From the NCBI GenBank assembly GCA_016630905.1, contig WBMQ01000006.1, forward strand, positions 744,001 to 808,000: DNA of 64,000 nucleotides, written 5' to 3'. The notes below the pieces were generated by a model that was not told the origin of the DNA, did not search any database, and worked only from the letters and a program-made list of their open reading frames with translations. The position numbers were made by a program, and so were the translations under genes. Every line of letters begins with the position of its first letter. Within the stretch, counting starts at the first letter, position 1. Source of the DNA: Capillidium heterosporum. Lineage: Eukaryota > Entomophthoromycota > Entomophthoromycetes > Entomophthorales > Capillidiaceae. Of this stretch, positions 1-12,239 are shown in pieces.

Positions 1-1060
1 TCTCCTCATAATCAAGCTCATCAATATCCTCGTTGTCCATGTTGTCGTATTCATCTTCGTCCTCCCTTCGAACGGCAGTGAACGTGTAGTCGCTCTCGAG
101 GATATTCTTGTTCAGCTTGAATGGGACCTTGATGTTGGCTCCGTCGTCGTCACCCTCCCCGTCCCGCTTGGATGCTCCAGCTCTAGCCAACTTACGCTTC
201 TTGAGCTCTGCCTTCTCCTTCTTTGTTTTGGCATTTTGCATCGCTTCGATCTCCTCGAGGGTGGGAATACGGTATTTGGGACGCCCCGAGAAGGCGTAGC
301 AGCGGTTTACTGGTCGGACTTCGAACCCGCCTCCGCTCTTTGCAAAGCAGAAGGCAAAATATCTACCAGATTTAGAACCGTCCAAAGTACCTCGCATGAC
401 CTCCTTGTTGTTGCCATCCTCGAGAACCCAAGGCTTAGCTTCGCGGGCACGTTCCATTCGGACTTCGGGATCATGTTGGAAGATTTGCTTGGTCTTCTTT
501 TTAAAGAGATTTTTCTTGTTAAGGGCCGCCCCACCGAAGGGCGCAATCTTGCTTATATCTGCGTTGCTTACAGTATCCTTCTTACCAGCATCATCCTTAT
601 CACCCATACCTTCCTTTTCAGCGTCGGCTTTAGCCTTCTCTTCGGCCTCCTGAGCTTGAATCTCTGCGTAGCTTAACACCTCTTTACGGACTAAGGACCA
701 TGGCTTAACAAGCTCGGATAGCTTAATGTCCTTTGACTTAATACGCATGGCATGAAGACCATGGTTCTCTGGAGGCTTAACACCAGCAAGTACTTTAATT
801 TCTCTAACTTTTACCTGCGTCTTCCCTTCCTTCACAGCCCGCATCTTTGGGGGCTTATACTCCGTCTCCTCAACCAGTTTAACCTGCTCATGGTAATGGC
901 GGGGAATCTCAAATTTACGAAGATCAGTTGGGAGAGATTTTGGGTTGTCTATGAAGATATCTGTCTTTGCAGCTGGTTCCTTGGCAACGTACGGTGCTGG
1001 TGGAGGCTTCGGTACATATGCTGGTAATTTGTAGTATTTACGATGCTTATGCTCCTCCAT
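1..1060 (-). CDS. TFG1: TFIIF alpha subunit (Rap74/Tfg1-like), 3' end outside window
   Basis: The frame is open from the ATG at 1060 through the window edge (353 codons, no intron seen). The protein starts MEEHKHRKYYKLPAY and has a Lys/Glu-rich linker at about residues 150-190. The recognisable TFIIF-alpha core follows at about 205-260: KPWVLEDG, a GTLDGSKSGRYFAF strand and GGFEVRPVNRCYAF, which match the human Rap74 pattern PWLL..GK.GR.F..........Y.....GAFEAFPV..WYNF. Downstream comes IPTLEEIEAMQNAKTKKEK and an acidic run (DEDEYDNMDNEDID), as expected for the charged middle of this subunit. TFIIF alpha binds RNA polymerase II and recruits it to the pre-initiation complex in the nucleus. The C-terminal winged helix lies outside the window. 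Domain identity comes from sequence pattern; function is from the family. Confidence 0.85.
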   Translation of the reverse strand, partial: MEEHKHRKYYKLPAYVPKPPPAPYVAKEPAAKTDIFIDNPKSLPTDLRKFEIPRHYHEQVKLVEETEYKPPKMRAVKEGKTQVKVREIKVLAGVKPPENHGLHAMRIKSKDIKLSELVKPWSLVRKEVLSYAEIQAQEAEEKAKADAEKEGMGDKDDAGKKDTVSNADISKIAPFGGAALNKKNLFKKKTKQIFQHDPEVRMERAREAKPWVLEDGNNKEVMRGTLDGSKSGRYFAFCFAKSGGGFEVRPVNRCYAFSGRPKYRIPTLEEIEAMQNAKTKKEKAELKKRKLARAGASKRDGEGDDDGANIKVPFKLNKNILESDYTFTAVRREDEDEYDNMDNEDIDELDYEE

Positions 1061-1927
1061 CTTACTTCAGCAGTTACAGAGAACTTGGACTACACTTTCT
1101 CAAACTTTTATCTTCAACAAACCTACAATCCAATTATTTAACTTAATAGAGCGGCTAAATATGACGAGCGCTTACTTCAACCAGTCAAATTTTGATTTTG
1201 GCTACGCAGGTTGGCTGGATTTCGAACTTTATGTACTGCTTTACTCTATACATTTTCTTATCAACTTGTTGATGAATTTGTAAAGGAAATCCGAACAAAG
1301 GTAGCAGTACAACATTAATAAACTCTTGAAATATCAAATACTGCTCTTAAGTAATATTTTAAGCAGATATAACAATACCAGAACTTTACATATTTGAAGA
1401 GGCATCAGTTTCTATTATTTTTTATCAACAAATGATGATTACTTCATAAAGTATATACATTTCATATGTTGATGCAAATCACAATACAATAGACTCGTTA
1501 TTAATCTCTATTATGATTTTTATCGTAAGTTAATACATTGTATATAGATCTCATCCATCAAGTTAAGTGATAAGTAGGGTCTATATACTTTCAAATAAAT
1601 ATATAACCTAAATATTTAAAACGGTTTGTCTACAAAAAGGATTACTCCCATATATACGAGCATATACTATAAATCTTTAATAAAGTTAACATTTCATTAT
1701 ATAGTTCTTTTAGTAAATATAGGTAAAACTATACAATATAAAGCTAATATATAATACAATTTGTTTCTAGATATTCCAGAATCTATTAAGCCTTTCACTA
1801 TATAAAGTTTCAAAATAAATATCAAGCTGCCATAGACTAATGTTTTTATTGACAATATATAGAAAGCGAGTTATTTTAATGAAGATGAGTGTATATGTGG
1901 GATAATTTTTAAAATAGTTAGCGTGGT
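1061..1927. other. Intergenic: upstream of TFIIF alpha, downstream of the GPI protein
   Basis: AT-rich sequence without a supported gene. It must hold the TFIIF-alpha promoter (minus strand) and the 3' end of the next gene. I see no repeat or RNA gene in it. Confidence 0.6.
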
Positions 1928-2518
1928 TTAAATGGTATAGAGTGCAGCAGTTAAACTAACTAGTATCAAACTCAGGCTAACCGAATTAAAACTCAAGTTT
2001 GATAAAGAGTCGGAGGTCGACGAGTTATGCGAGAAGGAGTAATAAGTGGTGGTCTTTCGCGACGAGTTGCTTTGATTGGAACTACTATTACTACCACTGC
2101 TGTTGTTGACTGATGCGGTAGCCGAGCTTATACTCGAATTGGAATCAGTAGAACTTGCGGTCGGTTTGGTATCAGAATTATCCTTGGTAGTTGCTGTATT
2201 AGCTACAGTTGGGGTAACAGTGGTGGTAACGATATCTACAAGGTTGGTGTTGATGGGTGTAGGTTGTTTTTGATCAGTTGGTAGTGGAAATGGAAACTTC
2301 TGATTCTGATCGGTGTTGGGTGGAGGGAAAGGGATGACGTTGTTGGGGTTTCTGAAGTTGTAGATCTGGATACACTGTACTAGACAGTTTCCTACTAGAC
2401 CAGAATCCTGAAGTACTGAGCAAGCATTCCTACAATTGTATTCGGCCTGCTGGTTGCTACTTTGACTTGTTGCTAGCTGGAAGGCTAAGCTGGTTAGTAG
2501 GATCGGTCGGACTAACAT
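1928..2518 (-). CDS. Ser/Thr/Asn-rich secreted protein with GPI-type C terminus
   Basis: 196 residues, single exon, starting at an ATG about 130 nt downstream of a TATA box. Residues 1-18 form a signal peptide (hydrophobic core, TSQ cleavage region). A short mature head has four cysteines, C29, C33, C45 and C49, in a C-x3-C-x11-C-x3-C pattern. Next come a Pro-rich stretch (about 63-85) and a long Ser/Thr/Asn-rich region with many N-x-S/T sequons. The C-terminal hydrophobic tail (SLSLILVSLTAALYTI), preceded by small residues, is typical of a GPI-attachment signal. Likely a cell-surface or wall protein. The four-Cys head is too short for me to name a family; no enzyme motif is visible. Confidence 0.7.
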   Translation of the reverse strand: MLVRPILLTSLAFQLATSQSSNQQAEYNCRNACSVLQDSGLVGNCLVQCIQIYNFRNPNNVIPFPPPNTDQNQKFPFPLPTDQKQPTPINTNLVDIVTTTVTPTVANTATTKDNSDTKPTASSTDSNSSISSATASVNNSSGSNSSSNQSNSSRKTTTYYSFSHNSSTSDSLSNLSFNSVSLSLILVSLTAALYTI

Positions 2519-4254
2519 TTATAGTAGATAGAGATTAGGGTTGGTATTGATGGTAAATATGAGGTATAGATGTATGAATGGAGATATGAATGTTGAAATT
2601 GCAATTAGAAAGATATATCTCTCATAAAAATTCGACTCCGTTGTGGCCTTATATACCTACTTGCTTACTCTGAAACTAAAAGCTAATATTTCCGTTGAAT
2701 TTTAAGTGTATAAAACTTGAGAGTCAAGTTTCAAATGTCAACAAAACCAATACAACAAACTTCAACTTGTCGTTTGAAAGTTATGGAAACCGAATCTATT
2801 CAACCTTTGCAGGTTTTCAGACAGCTCCAATGTTTTTGTAGTTTACTTAACCTGTCATTCAACATCCATTTCAAGTCTTTATTGAGTAAACTTGAGTTAA
2901 AAATTAAAGCTGTCGTTAAAAGTATAAAAGTTGGTAATTTAGCGCCAGCCAAAATTGTTGGCTTAGTTTCCCCGTAACAACTATTGAGATTTGTTGATGT
3001 TTATTTTTAACAAGCTAAAGGAATTTGTTTTGGTATCATTAACACTACCTTCATGCCGTTATCCTTGTTAATTCTATTCGAAAGAATCTTCCCAGAAGTT
3101 GGGTATGATCTATTCGATTTTTCTAAAGGAAGTTGGTATAGAGCTAACAGCTGAGCAAGTGACACTACCCGCTTTTCGTAGCAGGGGTAACGGTAAGTGT
3201 ATAGGCTAATGCAAGGATTAGCCTAGTTTAGTTTAACTTATAATTCAAGTGTCTTGATCTAAAAGCTTATCATACAGTTTCAAACTAGTTGTTTTTCCTA
3301 AGCAAGCTTGTTATAAATGAACTTATACTAATCATTTATAGAGTTTTTTACTAAATTGAAACGGGCTTGTAAGTTAAAATAAAGACACCAATAAAAGCTA
3401 CCTTCAAATCAGATTGTAGATAGGTAGAAAACAACAGTAAGCTACTCTAGATAATAAAGAATGTCGTAATCAACTTTATATCAAAGTCATTACCATAACT
3501 GAAATTGTATTCTACCAATCTCACCTACAGTTGCCTACCTGACAAGAAAATGTTTGTAATCAATGTGGATCAATAATTGTTCTTTTAATCAACCGCTTTA
3601 TATAAGAAAGTATAGTAGCTATAAGGCTGCCGTGTATATCATAGTTTTGATGCTCTTCTCTATTGATTTTCATCTTGAGTTCCTTTACTGTATTTAACTT
3701 TCATTCAAAAGACTTTTAAAAAGATTATGTAAATAGGCAAATATTTTTTGATAGTTGTGCCATTTACTGAGGAATATTCTCTTCAGAATAGTTAGGCTGG
3801 ATAATCAACATAGTTTTATTAAATTTTTTGATATATATCAACGAAATCAGTATCCAGTTCCAGCTATATACTTTTATTAAAGAGCTATAGGTATTTCCTC
3901 AACGACGCTATATCAAATTTAATGTCTTGTCATTAGTTATACCATTTGCTTTGTCTAGGTTTAGCTGTAATTTTCAGCTATTCTTAATAAAAACTATATA
4001 TTAAAACCGCAAAGCAAAGTATATATTGAATATTATCACGAGTGGAGATATTGTAACAGGTATGGTTCAAGTACTCGAAATTCAGCTATTTATCCTACCG
4101 CTTCACAACGAATTGCAAACTTTTTATAATAGCTCCAAGGACAAATGCTATTTTAAATCTTATGACATCACAAACTGAAAAAGCCCCACGTTTTGAATGA
4201 GGTGATGCTATAAATCCAAGTCCATGCAACGCTGCAGTCAATTTTTTAAGAGAA
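2519..4254. other. Intergenic between divergent GPI-protein and metacaspase genes
   Basis: Holds the promoters of both flanking genes. An 86-codon ORF at 2717-2977 has no recognisable domain and no conserved features, so it is not called. A slightly GC-richer patch near 3120-3200 shows nothing I can name. Confidence 0.55.
2649..2655 (-). promoter_or_regulatory. TATA box of the GPI-protein gene
   Basis: TATATAA on the minus strand about 131 nt upstream of the ATG at 2518, within GGTATATAAGG. Confidence 0.5.
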
Positions 4255-5713
4255 ATGAGCTACAATCAAAACTACGGCAACAACAACAACAACAACCAGG
4301 GATATCCATCCTTCCCAGAACCTGGTAGACAGAACCAGCAACAGGATTATAACCAAGGACAGAATTACAATCAGCAGCAGAACTATAATCAACAGCAGAA
4401 TTTTAATCAGCAAGGGAATCAAGGTAACTTCAACTTTAACCAAGGACAGAAACTAATAATTTAGGTTACAACCAAAACCAAGGCGATCAAAACAACTCTC
4501 CATTCGGCTTTACTTCAAGGGATGGTGTCTTCAGCGGTGAGATCAACGGTCAAAATATCAGTTTATCAGATTGCCGGTAAAGCATTATCATTTCAAAAAA
4601 TTTATTTACTTTTATTACAGCGGTAATAAAAAGGCCCTTCTCATTGGTATCAACTACTTCAACACTAAAGCCGAACTGAAAGGTACATTTTTCCACAATT
4701 TATGCAACCTAACTTTTATAAGGTTGTATCAACGATGTCAACAACATCGCCAACGCTCTATTGCCCAAATTTAACTTCAATCCCAACAACGTAACTTTAC
4801 TAACCGACGACCAAACTGCTCCCAACCGTATCCCCACCTACGACAACATAATGGGGGCCATGAAGTGGTTGGTCGAAGGGGCCCGTCCCGGTGATTCCTT
4901 GTTCTTACACTACTCTGGTAGCTCAATTTATAGAAATTGAAAACTAACAAACTAAATTTAGGCCACGGTGGTACGGAACGTGATACAGGTAATTTAACCG
5001 GATTTAAAGGTTTTTTATTAACATTTTAATTGTAAACTTACGCTTTCTTTGAAGCAGATGGAGATGAAGAAGACGGTTTCGATGAGACTATCTTACCTTT
5101 GGACTACCAGCAACGAGGCCAGATTAGTGATGACGTAAGTAATCTTACCTTGAAGCTACTAATTTTTCCTAGCTTCTATTTGATACCTTAGTTCGACCTT
5201 TACCTAAGGGGGTTCGCTTGACGGCTATCTTTGACTCCTGCCACAGCGGTAGCGTTTTGGACTTACCCTTCACCTACAAGCATGACGGTACCATCGAAGT
5301 TACCGCCTCCGACTCCTCCAGCCAAGCTATGGCTATGTCATTACTTAAAGCTGGCATGTCGTTCTCTCAAGGTGACAAGGCGGCCGCCATCAGCTCACTA
5401 TTTGAAGGTATTCGAGGTCTAGTTCGCTGGCCCCAAGAAGGGAAACCCCAACGCCACCAAGAAGAAGACAGTTGCTGACGTCATCCAGTTTGCTGGCTGT
5501 AGAGATGACCAGACTTCAGCGGACGCCCGTATTGACAACAAGGCTACTGGTGCTATGTCCTACGCTTTGATTCAGACTTTGCGTGAACACCCTGATCAGT
5601 CGTACCTCCAGCTCCTCAACAACTTGCGTGGAATTTTGAGTGGCAAGTACACCCAGATCCCTCAGATCTCTACCGGCTACCCTATGGACCTCAAGAATCC
5701 CTTTTTCATGTGA
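4255..5713 (+). CDS. MCA1: Metacaspase with Q/N-rich prodomain; one +1 frame break
   Basis: Family C14 metacaspase (Arg/Lys-specific cysteine peptidase of the caspase clan). Proposed exons: 4255-4423, 4465-4576, 4621-4682, 4723-4917, 4962-4988, 5058-5134 and 5173-5713. All introns are GT-AG, 38-69 nt. The prodomain (about residues 1-75) is a prion-like Asn/Gln/Tyr repeat (NYNQQQ). The core starts KKALLIGINYFNTKAELKG/CINDV. The catalytic His is in HYSGHGG and the catalytic Cys in IFDSCHSG. The C-terminal block ADVIQFAGCRDDQTSADA is diagnostic. After GGT CTA at 5416-5421 the frame must shift by +1 (surplus base near 5422) to continue as FAGPKKG...KKKTVADV. Total exon length is 3n+1. A 64-nt intron at 5408-5471 would also restore frame but has no branch site or pyrimidine tract and removes plausible linker. 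Either the gene is broken or the sequence carries an extra base. Confidence 0.85.
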
Positions 5714-6886
5714 AGTCTTAAGCTTATAAGTAAAGTATATGGTTAGTTATATTTTTGTCTACAGTTTTTTAGTTTGGTATTGAGAGGGGTTTCAGCCTAT
5801 TGTGATGTAGGTTGGACTTCAACTCAGTTTCAACCTTTATTTGGCATGGATCCTTATCATTTTTACGGAGCTAAACAACTGTTGAAGTAGTTTAAAACAA
5901 ACACTAAGTACAATTATAGACAAATGTTTGTGTTTTGTAAGATATTACTATTAAGATTATCCTTTATCGCTTTGGCTTTTTTCTGAAACCGATTTCTTAA
6001 CACTCAGTATTTTAAAAAGCTAAGAGATAAGGTTGATATAGATTCCTTATAGGGAACATAGAAAGGTGCAAGGTATATATAACGCTAATTCTTGGTTGTT
6101 TCTCTTCCATGAAGTTTATGTAAGGGTTCAAAATGTTCTACCTTTCTGTTAATTCTCACGTGAACTTTCAGCTAGATAGTTTAGTATAAAGGGAACGTTA
6201 TTCGAATACCTATATAATATCTGATGTAAAAATATATAGTATATGGTATAGGCTCATATAAAAATCTATATAATGGTAAAAGATTTGACTCATACCTTTG
6301 CTTTTAGGCTTTAGAGGTTCTATAGAAGATAAACTTGTGCCAGCGTAGAAAGTCATTTACAATTGACGGATACTACCAAACTTACTTGGAAGCTTCAGCA
6401 CTTTTGGTATCAAATTATTCTGGTCACGTTGCTAAGGGTCGGTAAATTTACCAACATTTAAAGGAAGTTTAAGCACCAAGGAACACAAATGCTTTTATTA
6501 GTAGAGCTCTTTCCATTATCGAGCTTAGGATGTCTATTTGCAGTCTTCTGGATTGCAAGGACCGGATATACGCTTTATTTCTATAAATAGTTGGAGGGTG
6601 TAAATCAGTCTACTTGATGCCTGGCTACTTATAGTAAACAATACCTTGCCTGTTTGAAAGCTGCAACGTCACGTTATTTCGATAATAAATATTTCAATCC
6701 CATGGCCTATAGATCGAACTATATATCACCAAATATCAGTAAATGATTCGATATGATTCATATCGGGCCTGAACTTATTGCATTGTAGAGGCTTTTTACT
6801 ATCATCCAATCTAGCCCTAAAGATGAAATCTCATATATAAACCCATTTCCAACACTGGTCATTTTTCAAAGCTAAAAGAACAAAAG
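5714..6886. other. Intergenic between metacaspase and DAO
   Basis: No gene supported. Contains the DAO promoter near its right end. Confidence 0.6.
6834..6841 (+). promoter_or_regulatory. TATA box of the DAO gene
   Basis: TATATAAA 46-53 nt upstream of the ATG at 6887. Confidence 0.5.
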
Positions 6887-8260
6887 ATGGTAGTCAATTC
6901 AAAACAACTCGAAGGAAAGAAGGTGGTAGTAGTAGGTAGTGGCGTTATAGGTTTAACTTTAAGTTTGGTGTTGAAGCAAAAGTACCCAACTATTGACTTA
7001 ACTATAGTATCGGAACACATTCCAAGTTTGCCAGGTAGGGAGGCTAAATTCGCTAGTCCATTTGCAGGTGCCCACTGGCGTTCAGTTGCTTCCAACTCGG
7101 ACTTACTTACACCAACGTAAGCATTTACTTTATAGCACATATATTTAAAATATACTTTTAGAGTACGATAGAGACACTTTCAACCAGTTTTTAAAATTGA
7201 TAGAGGGTGGAGATTTTGATGACAAGGTGAAAATAGTTCGCGACTTTGAGTACTACGATAACAGCTATGAAGAGAATGACGGCTTGGATTGTTGGTTCAA
7301 AGACTTGGTACCCAACGTAAGTTATCTTTTATTTATAGTTGTTTTAATGAGTTCTTAGTACCGAGTTCTAAATAAATCAGAACTACCTAAAGGTGTAAAG
7401 TTTGGAGTAACACACGATACAAGTAGCTTTACATTTTTACATCCCGATTCTAATAACATCTATAAAATAGTTTGTATCAATACGCCAAGGTATCTATCCT
7501 GGTTAGAACAGCAACTCCTCAAATCCAACGTCCAGTTCATCAACTTGAAGTTAACCCATATCGACCAAGCTTTCCTAGATAGCAATGTAGATATCGTCAT
7601 CAACTGTACAGGTCTAGGTTCAAAAAGCTTGAAAGGAGTTGAAGATAGGCACGTGTATGGAGCTAGAGGCCAAACCCTACTAGTCAACGCCCCTAAAGTT
7701 GATTACACGACTACTAAACTTTGTAAGTTTTCATTACATTTCTTTTATTTATCCTTACTTTTAAAATTGTAGACAAGGACGGTGAGATTACCTATGTCAT
7801 ACCTAGAGGGGACGGCACCGTCATCTTGGGAGGTACTTACCAACCCAACAACTAGTACCATACCTTTTTAAATATTTTTCTAACCTATAACTAAAAGTCA
7901 ATTGGAGTACGACCTCGATACTTCTAACCAAATTGTGGAAAGGGTTCAGCAGTTGACTCAGCATTTCGGGGATAAAGCTTTAGTAATTGGTAAGAACGCC
8001 CACATCATTGGTAATTTCGTTGGTTTTCGACCGGTTCGTAAAGATGGGGTGCGAAACGAAGTAACAAAATTGACTAATGGCAAGGTTATAGCCCATTGTT
8101 ATGGTCATGGTGGATTTGGTAAATATATTTTTATGGGTTGGTACTTATTGTTTGTGGTTTCTTAGGCTATCAAAGCAGCTGGGGCTCGGTTAGTTATTTA
8201 GTCAATTTACTTGAGAAGGAGATGGAAGTCGAGGCTAAAGGTATCAAATCGAAACTTTAA
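6887..8260 (+). CDS. DAO1: Peroxisomal D-amino-acid/D-aspartate oxidase; one +1 frame break in exon 1
   Basis: FAD flavoprotein that oxidatively deaminates D-amino acids to 2-oxo acids, ammonia and H2O2. Exons: 6887-7116, 7162-7316, 7359-7722, 7773-7854, 7898-8118 and 8166-8260; about 381 residues, normal for the family. The FAD Rossmann motif is VVVVGSGVIGLTLSL at about residues 13-27. SPFAGAHWRS, INCTGLGSKSL, YVIPRGDGTVILGGTY and the DAO signature HGGFGYQSSWGS near the C terminus are all visible. It ends in SKL, a type-1 peroxisomal targeting signal. The exons total 3n+1. Exon 1 ends in the wrong phase for exon 2, whose only open frame is TAC GAT AGA. A +1 step around TTA CTT (7103-7108) gives SNSDLLHQQYDRDTF, which fits the family better than the unshifted end. 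D-amino acid versus D-aspartate preference cannot be decided here. Confidence 0.87.
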
Positions 8261-9068
8261 GCATAATTGTTATAGCAATAAATGTGGTGCTATACTCGAC
8301 CATATTCTAATTATTTTTAATACTTGAAAAATCTAAGCCAACTGTCTACTTATATGATACGATGGGCCGACATATATTCCATTGGAAGGTGAAGGTACAT
8401 TGAAAAGTATAAATTTTTTCATGGTGGTACTTATATCATATCAGCTATATATCAGGACAGGTGTTTTCAAATATATTTTAGGTGATTCCCCTATTGACAA
8501 TTTCAATAGATATCTTATAGGTCTTAGGAAATGAAAATATACCTAAATCACACTTTTGAAGAACTTTACCTTGCTTGTTAAATTTATTCCAATATCGGAA
8601 ACTATCGATTTTATAACAAATTGTCTTCATCTAGATACTAGCACTGTTAAGCCTACAAACTTAATTTACTCTAAAGTATACCGTAGGTCTAGGGAATTTC
8701 TGCATTTAGCGCTGCTCTAAGGTACAATAAGACTAGTTGGATCTTGACCTAAATGCACAATGAAGTAAGTCTATTTGGTATTTTGGAAAATTCCACCAGA
8801 CTCTTGCAGCGTTGGATATCCCATCATTCCATCCACTATAAAGCTCCACAAGATTTGTGAGTGACCAGTTACTTTTTAGACTTTGGAAGCTGATTGTTCC
8901 ATAAGGACACAGTATTTTTAGGTGGATAAGTATTGCTTGGATGTTTCTAAGCTTTTCATACTATTATATCGTAAACCATCTCAGCAATAAAATTTAGTTA
9001 TATATTTGAATTTCATGCTGTTTTGTGTTTTCTCTTTTAGTAAAGATCCAATCTACTTCAACTGGTAT
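8261..9068. other. Intergenic
   Basis: AT-rich, no supported gene. Confidence 0.55.
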
Positions 9069-10420
9069 ATGTGTGCTTATAAACCAGCTGAACGATGGTA
9101 ATATTTGAAAAAGCTGATTTTACCGACTTACCTCCTACTTTTTGTCGCCACTTCAGTACTAAGGTGCTTCAAGTTGAATAATTATAGAGGTAATGACTAT
9201 AGGTACTCCAACCCAAAGAAGCAAGGATCTTACGTTGGTATTAAAGAGAACAGTACCATAAAGTTCATTGAGTATATACTCCCACCTTCTGATTACGGTC
9301 CCTACACGAGTGACTACACGCTCAACAGTATATATTGGTAGGTTTTAATTTGGCTTTGGGTTCAATATTGGTATATCTATCGATAATGCTATATGCTACT
9401 GATACTGCAAATCTCTGTATTGGGATACCATCTATGATCTAGGCAATAAATTTTCTAATCAGCTGCCTGTTTGATCTGAAATTCAACTGTCAAAGTACCA
9501 CTAAGGGCGGACTTCACTATTAGTAAGAAGGGATATGATATAGTGCTGATTCATGGTAGATTGTATTTCTTTTTATCCAGTCCCATTTTAACGAAATTTA
9601 AGGGCCACATCTTTTATCTCTATTCTTCCTAACTCACAGCTACTTAATTATAGTGAACACCAATACGATGGATTTTAAGTTGAATAATACAGATGAATTG
9701 AAACTTTTGGTACACTGCACCGTCATATCTGGTACTAAAGTATTTTGATAAAAGGATAGGATCACAATTTAGATAGTACGCTATTTTACAACCTACACGA
9801 TCAAACTTGGAACAGCATATGTACCCATGGAAAAGATCAAATGAAGTTTTTAAGCTCAAACTGATTAAAGGATGTATATATAGTATATTTTTAACAGCAA
9901 TTTCAACTATTTGATTGATCTGTCTTTTATCAACCCATTATTCAGCTTAAATTTGAGAATCTTTGAATAAAAGTATAAAGTACCAAAATTAAAGGATATC
10001 ATATATTTAGACTCTACTTTTGATCATAAGAATAGGTACTACAGCTATATCGGATGCTTAGCCAATATGGATGTTTTAAATACAATCCCTTTTCTTTATA
10101 TTCATGCTGACAACTAAAGCACTATCAAAAACCCATACTAGGTATTTTTTGCAGAAATCTATGCTATTTATAAAATCTACCCCAATAGTAAAGGTCATTA
10201 TAGTAGCTCACTCATTCCAGTTAGGACTCAAACAGAGCTACTATGGCCCAACCTTACTTTATCTACCCCCGACTTGTTAAACTTGAAGCATAATACTAGT
10301 TAAATATTTGGTCTAAACTGAAGATCAGTTATTTACAGCAAAGGCAAATACTTTCCATTATAGATTTACATCCGACCTATATAAGTTGTGAATAAAAATC
10401 GACTTGGGAAGCAACTCCAG
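9069..10420 (+). pseudogene. Decayed copy of the kelch-like membrane protein gene
   Basis: Paralogue of the intact gene at 19928-21472. It starts at an equivalent ATG (MCAYKPAERW) but has a TAA at codon 11, then reads on as LKKLILPTYLLLF, matching LKKLGLMAYFLLF of the intact protein. The matching order continues: SYVGIKENSTIKF for SCVGIKQNNTLKF; NTNTMDFKLNNT for NTNTMDFRLSRT; RTQTELLWPNLTLST for VRTELLWSNPTLST; and a frame-shifted IIDLHPT for VVDLHLAP near 10,360. Multiple stops and indels lie between. It is in the opposite orientation to the other two copies. No function expected. Confidence 0.8.
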
Positions 10421-12239
10421 CCAACAATATAACTCAATCAAACTTTGTTATCAGAAAATGAACCACATTACATTATATTTTTAAACTGCTCTATTTATGT
10501 ATATCTACTGTACTACATTGATGTTGTGTATATTTATTTAGCAAATATAAAAAATACAAAATTTATTAAGGTGCATTTGACTTTTCACTTTTAGATTTAT
10601 ATAATCTATAAAAGTTTCTGCAAGTATACATAAAAATGGTATCTAATTGAGCCTCATTTTGTTGTATAAGCTTGTTTAATATGGTTGAATATTCACTTAC
10701 TATAGATAAAGGCATATTGTCACTTGCTATTACGTTTAACACATTCGATACCTTTAAACTACCTCATCTTATGTAACAACCATTGTCTTTAGGTAGTCCT
10801 GTTCACAAGCTCTATTTAAGATAAATAGACTCTTGATATCGAAAAAATGTACTATATAAAGCTTTGCAAAATGTAGTATACTTTAAATATGAATAAAACT
10901 ATAAAGCTAAATTATACTAAGAAATTTGAGAGGTACTTATTTACAAGTTTTACATTTATACATTAAGAATCTTATTGTTTGGATTTCAAAGGAATATACT
11001 TGGGGATGGTGCTTTAAGATGACACAAAGTCCCTATTATCCGCTATCGATGGTGATACCCTACAAGTTAATAAGCTATTTCCTTACATAGAGAGCTTCTT
11101 TCTTGTTTTCTTTCTTTATCTGGAATAGGATTCTTAGAATTTCACTTAAGGCACCAAATAACTCTGCCATAGTATATGAGTACTTTTAGTTGTTCTGTTG
11201 TAAATTGGTTGGCGTTTGTTTGCTGATATGATAAAGCAAAAGATAGTAGTTTATAGTTTATATAGTGTTAACCTTTCTACTAAATGCTCCACCAAGTTAT
11301 TTTTAGCACTTAGAGTTATTCCGTTTGAAGGGATGTGCTATATCACTATTCGAAAGTACCACCGCTCACAAGGCAAGCGGTTGCTTTTCCAATCAAAGTA
11401 CAGTGTACTGTATTATTTCTCTGCCAAGCCAGTTACACTAATTTAACCTAATCGAGCTGTTCGATCTTTATGCGGTATATATTTGAAGATGTTCACGATG
11501 TTCTAAATTTAAATAGGAAGAATATAGGATTTTGATTTCTATATTTTAAATATAGAGTAGTTCGGATATACTTTTTTAAATGGACCAAATTTAAAAATAG
11601 CTTATGCTATATACTTTTTCGCAGCATTGACTTGGTATGTACCAACGCAGTTCTTGGAATTTGTCCCGCTATGTATACATTAGTCTGTGTCTGTTATAGT
11701 TAAATGAAGTTTTGTGGTCACTCCAGACTAATATAAATAAATAAACCAAAGTATATACTTTAACTAGTTATATCCAGCCATTTAAAAGCGATATAAGAGT
11801 TTCTTATGGCTAAGCCTATGTAAACTCCAGTAGAATCGCTTGCCTATTTGTTTATAGATATATCGATATAAGAATATAATAAGTAGCTTCTTCGTTTTGT
11901 TCTCAGTATATCCCTCCTAGATGGTTTAGGATATGCCCAGCATCCCTAGATCAGAGAGGATACACCATCCTATATAGTATTCAAGTCTGATGAGTAAAGT
12001 TGAACCGGGGATCAAGAAATTTATGAAATATAACATATTTATAACTTAGCTCTTACATATTATTTCATGTTTATATAATACTATTGCTTAGAAAACTTCA
12101 AATATATACCTAGTACACGCCTATTATAAATATCTAATTAATCCTTTTTTGGCATATGGGGTAGCTATCCTGATTGAGATTCAAACCAATATTGTGAAAG
12201 ATAACCATATTCATAAAATTCCAAGAAGTTGAAGTGAAA
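10421..12239. other. Intergenic, AT-rich
   Basis: No supported gene. A 76-codon ORF near 11216-11446 has no ATG at its 5' end and no recognisable domain. Confidence 0.5.

Noticed and set aside
2717-2977. 86-codon plus-strand ORF
   Set aside because: No domain, signal peptide or homology-like pattern; chance length in AT-rich DNA cannot be excluded.
5408-5422. 15-nt mini-intron in the metacaspase
   Set aside because: Too short for any known fungal intron, and being 15 nt it would not change the frame.
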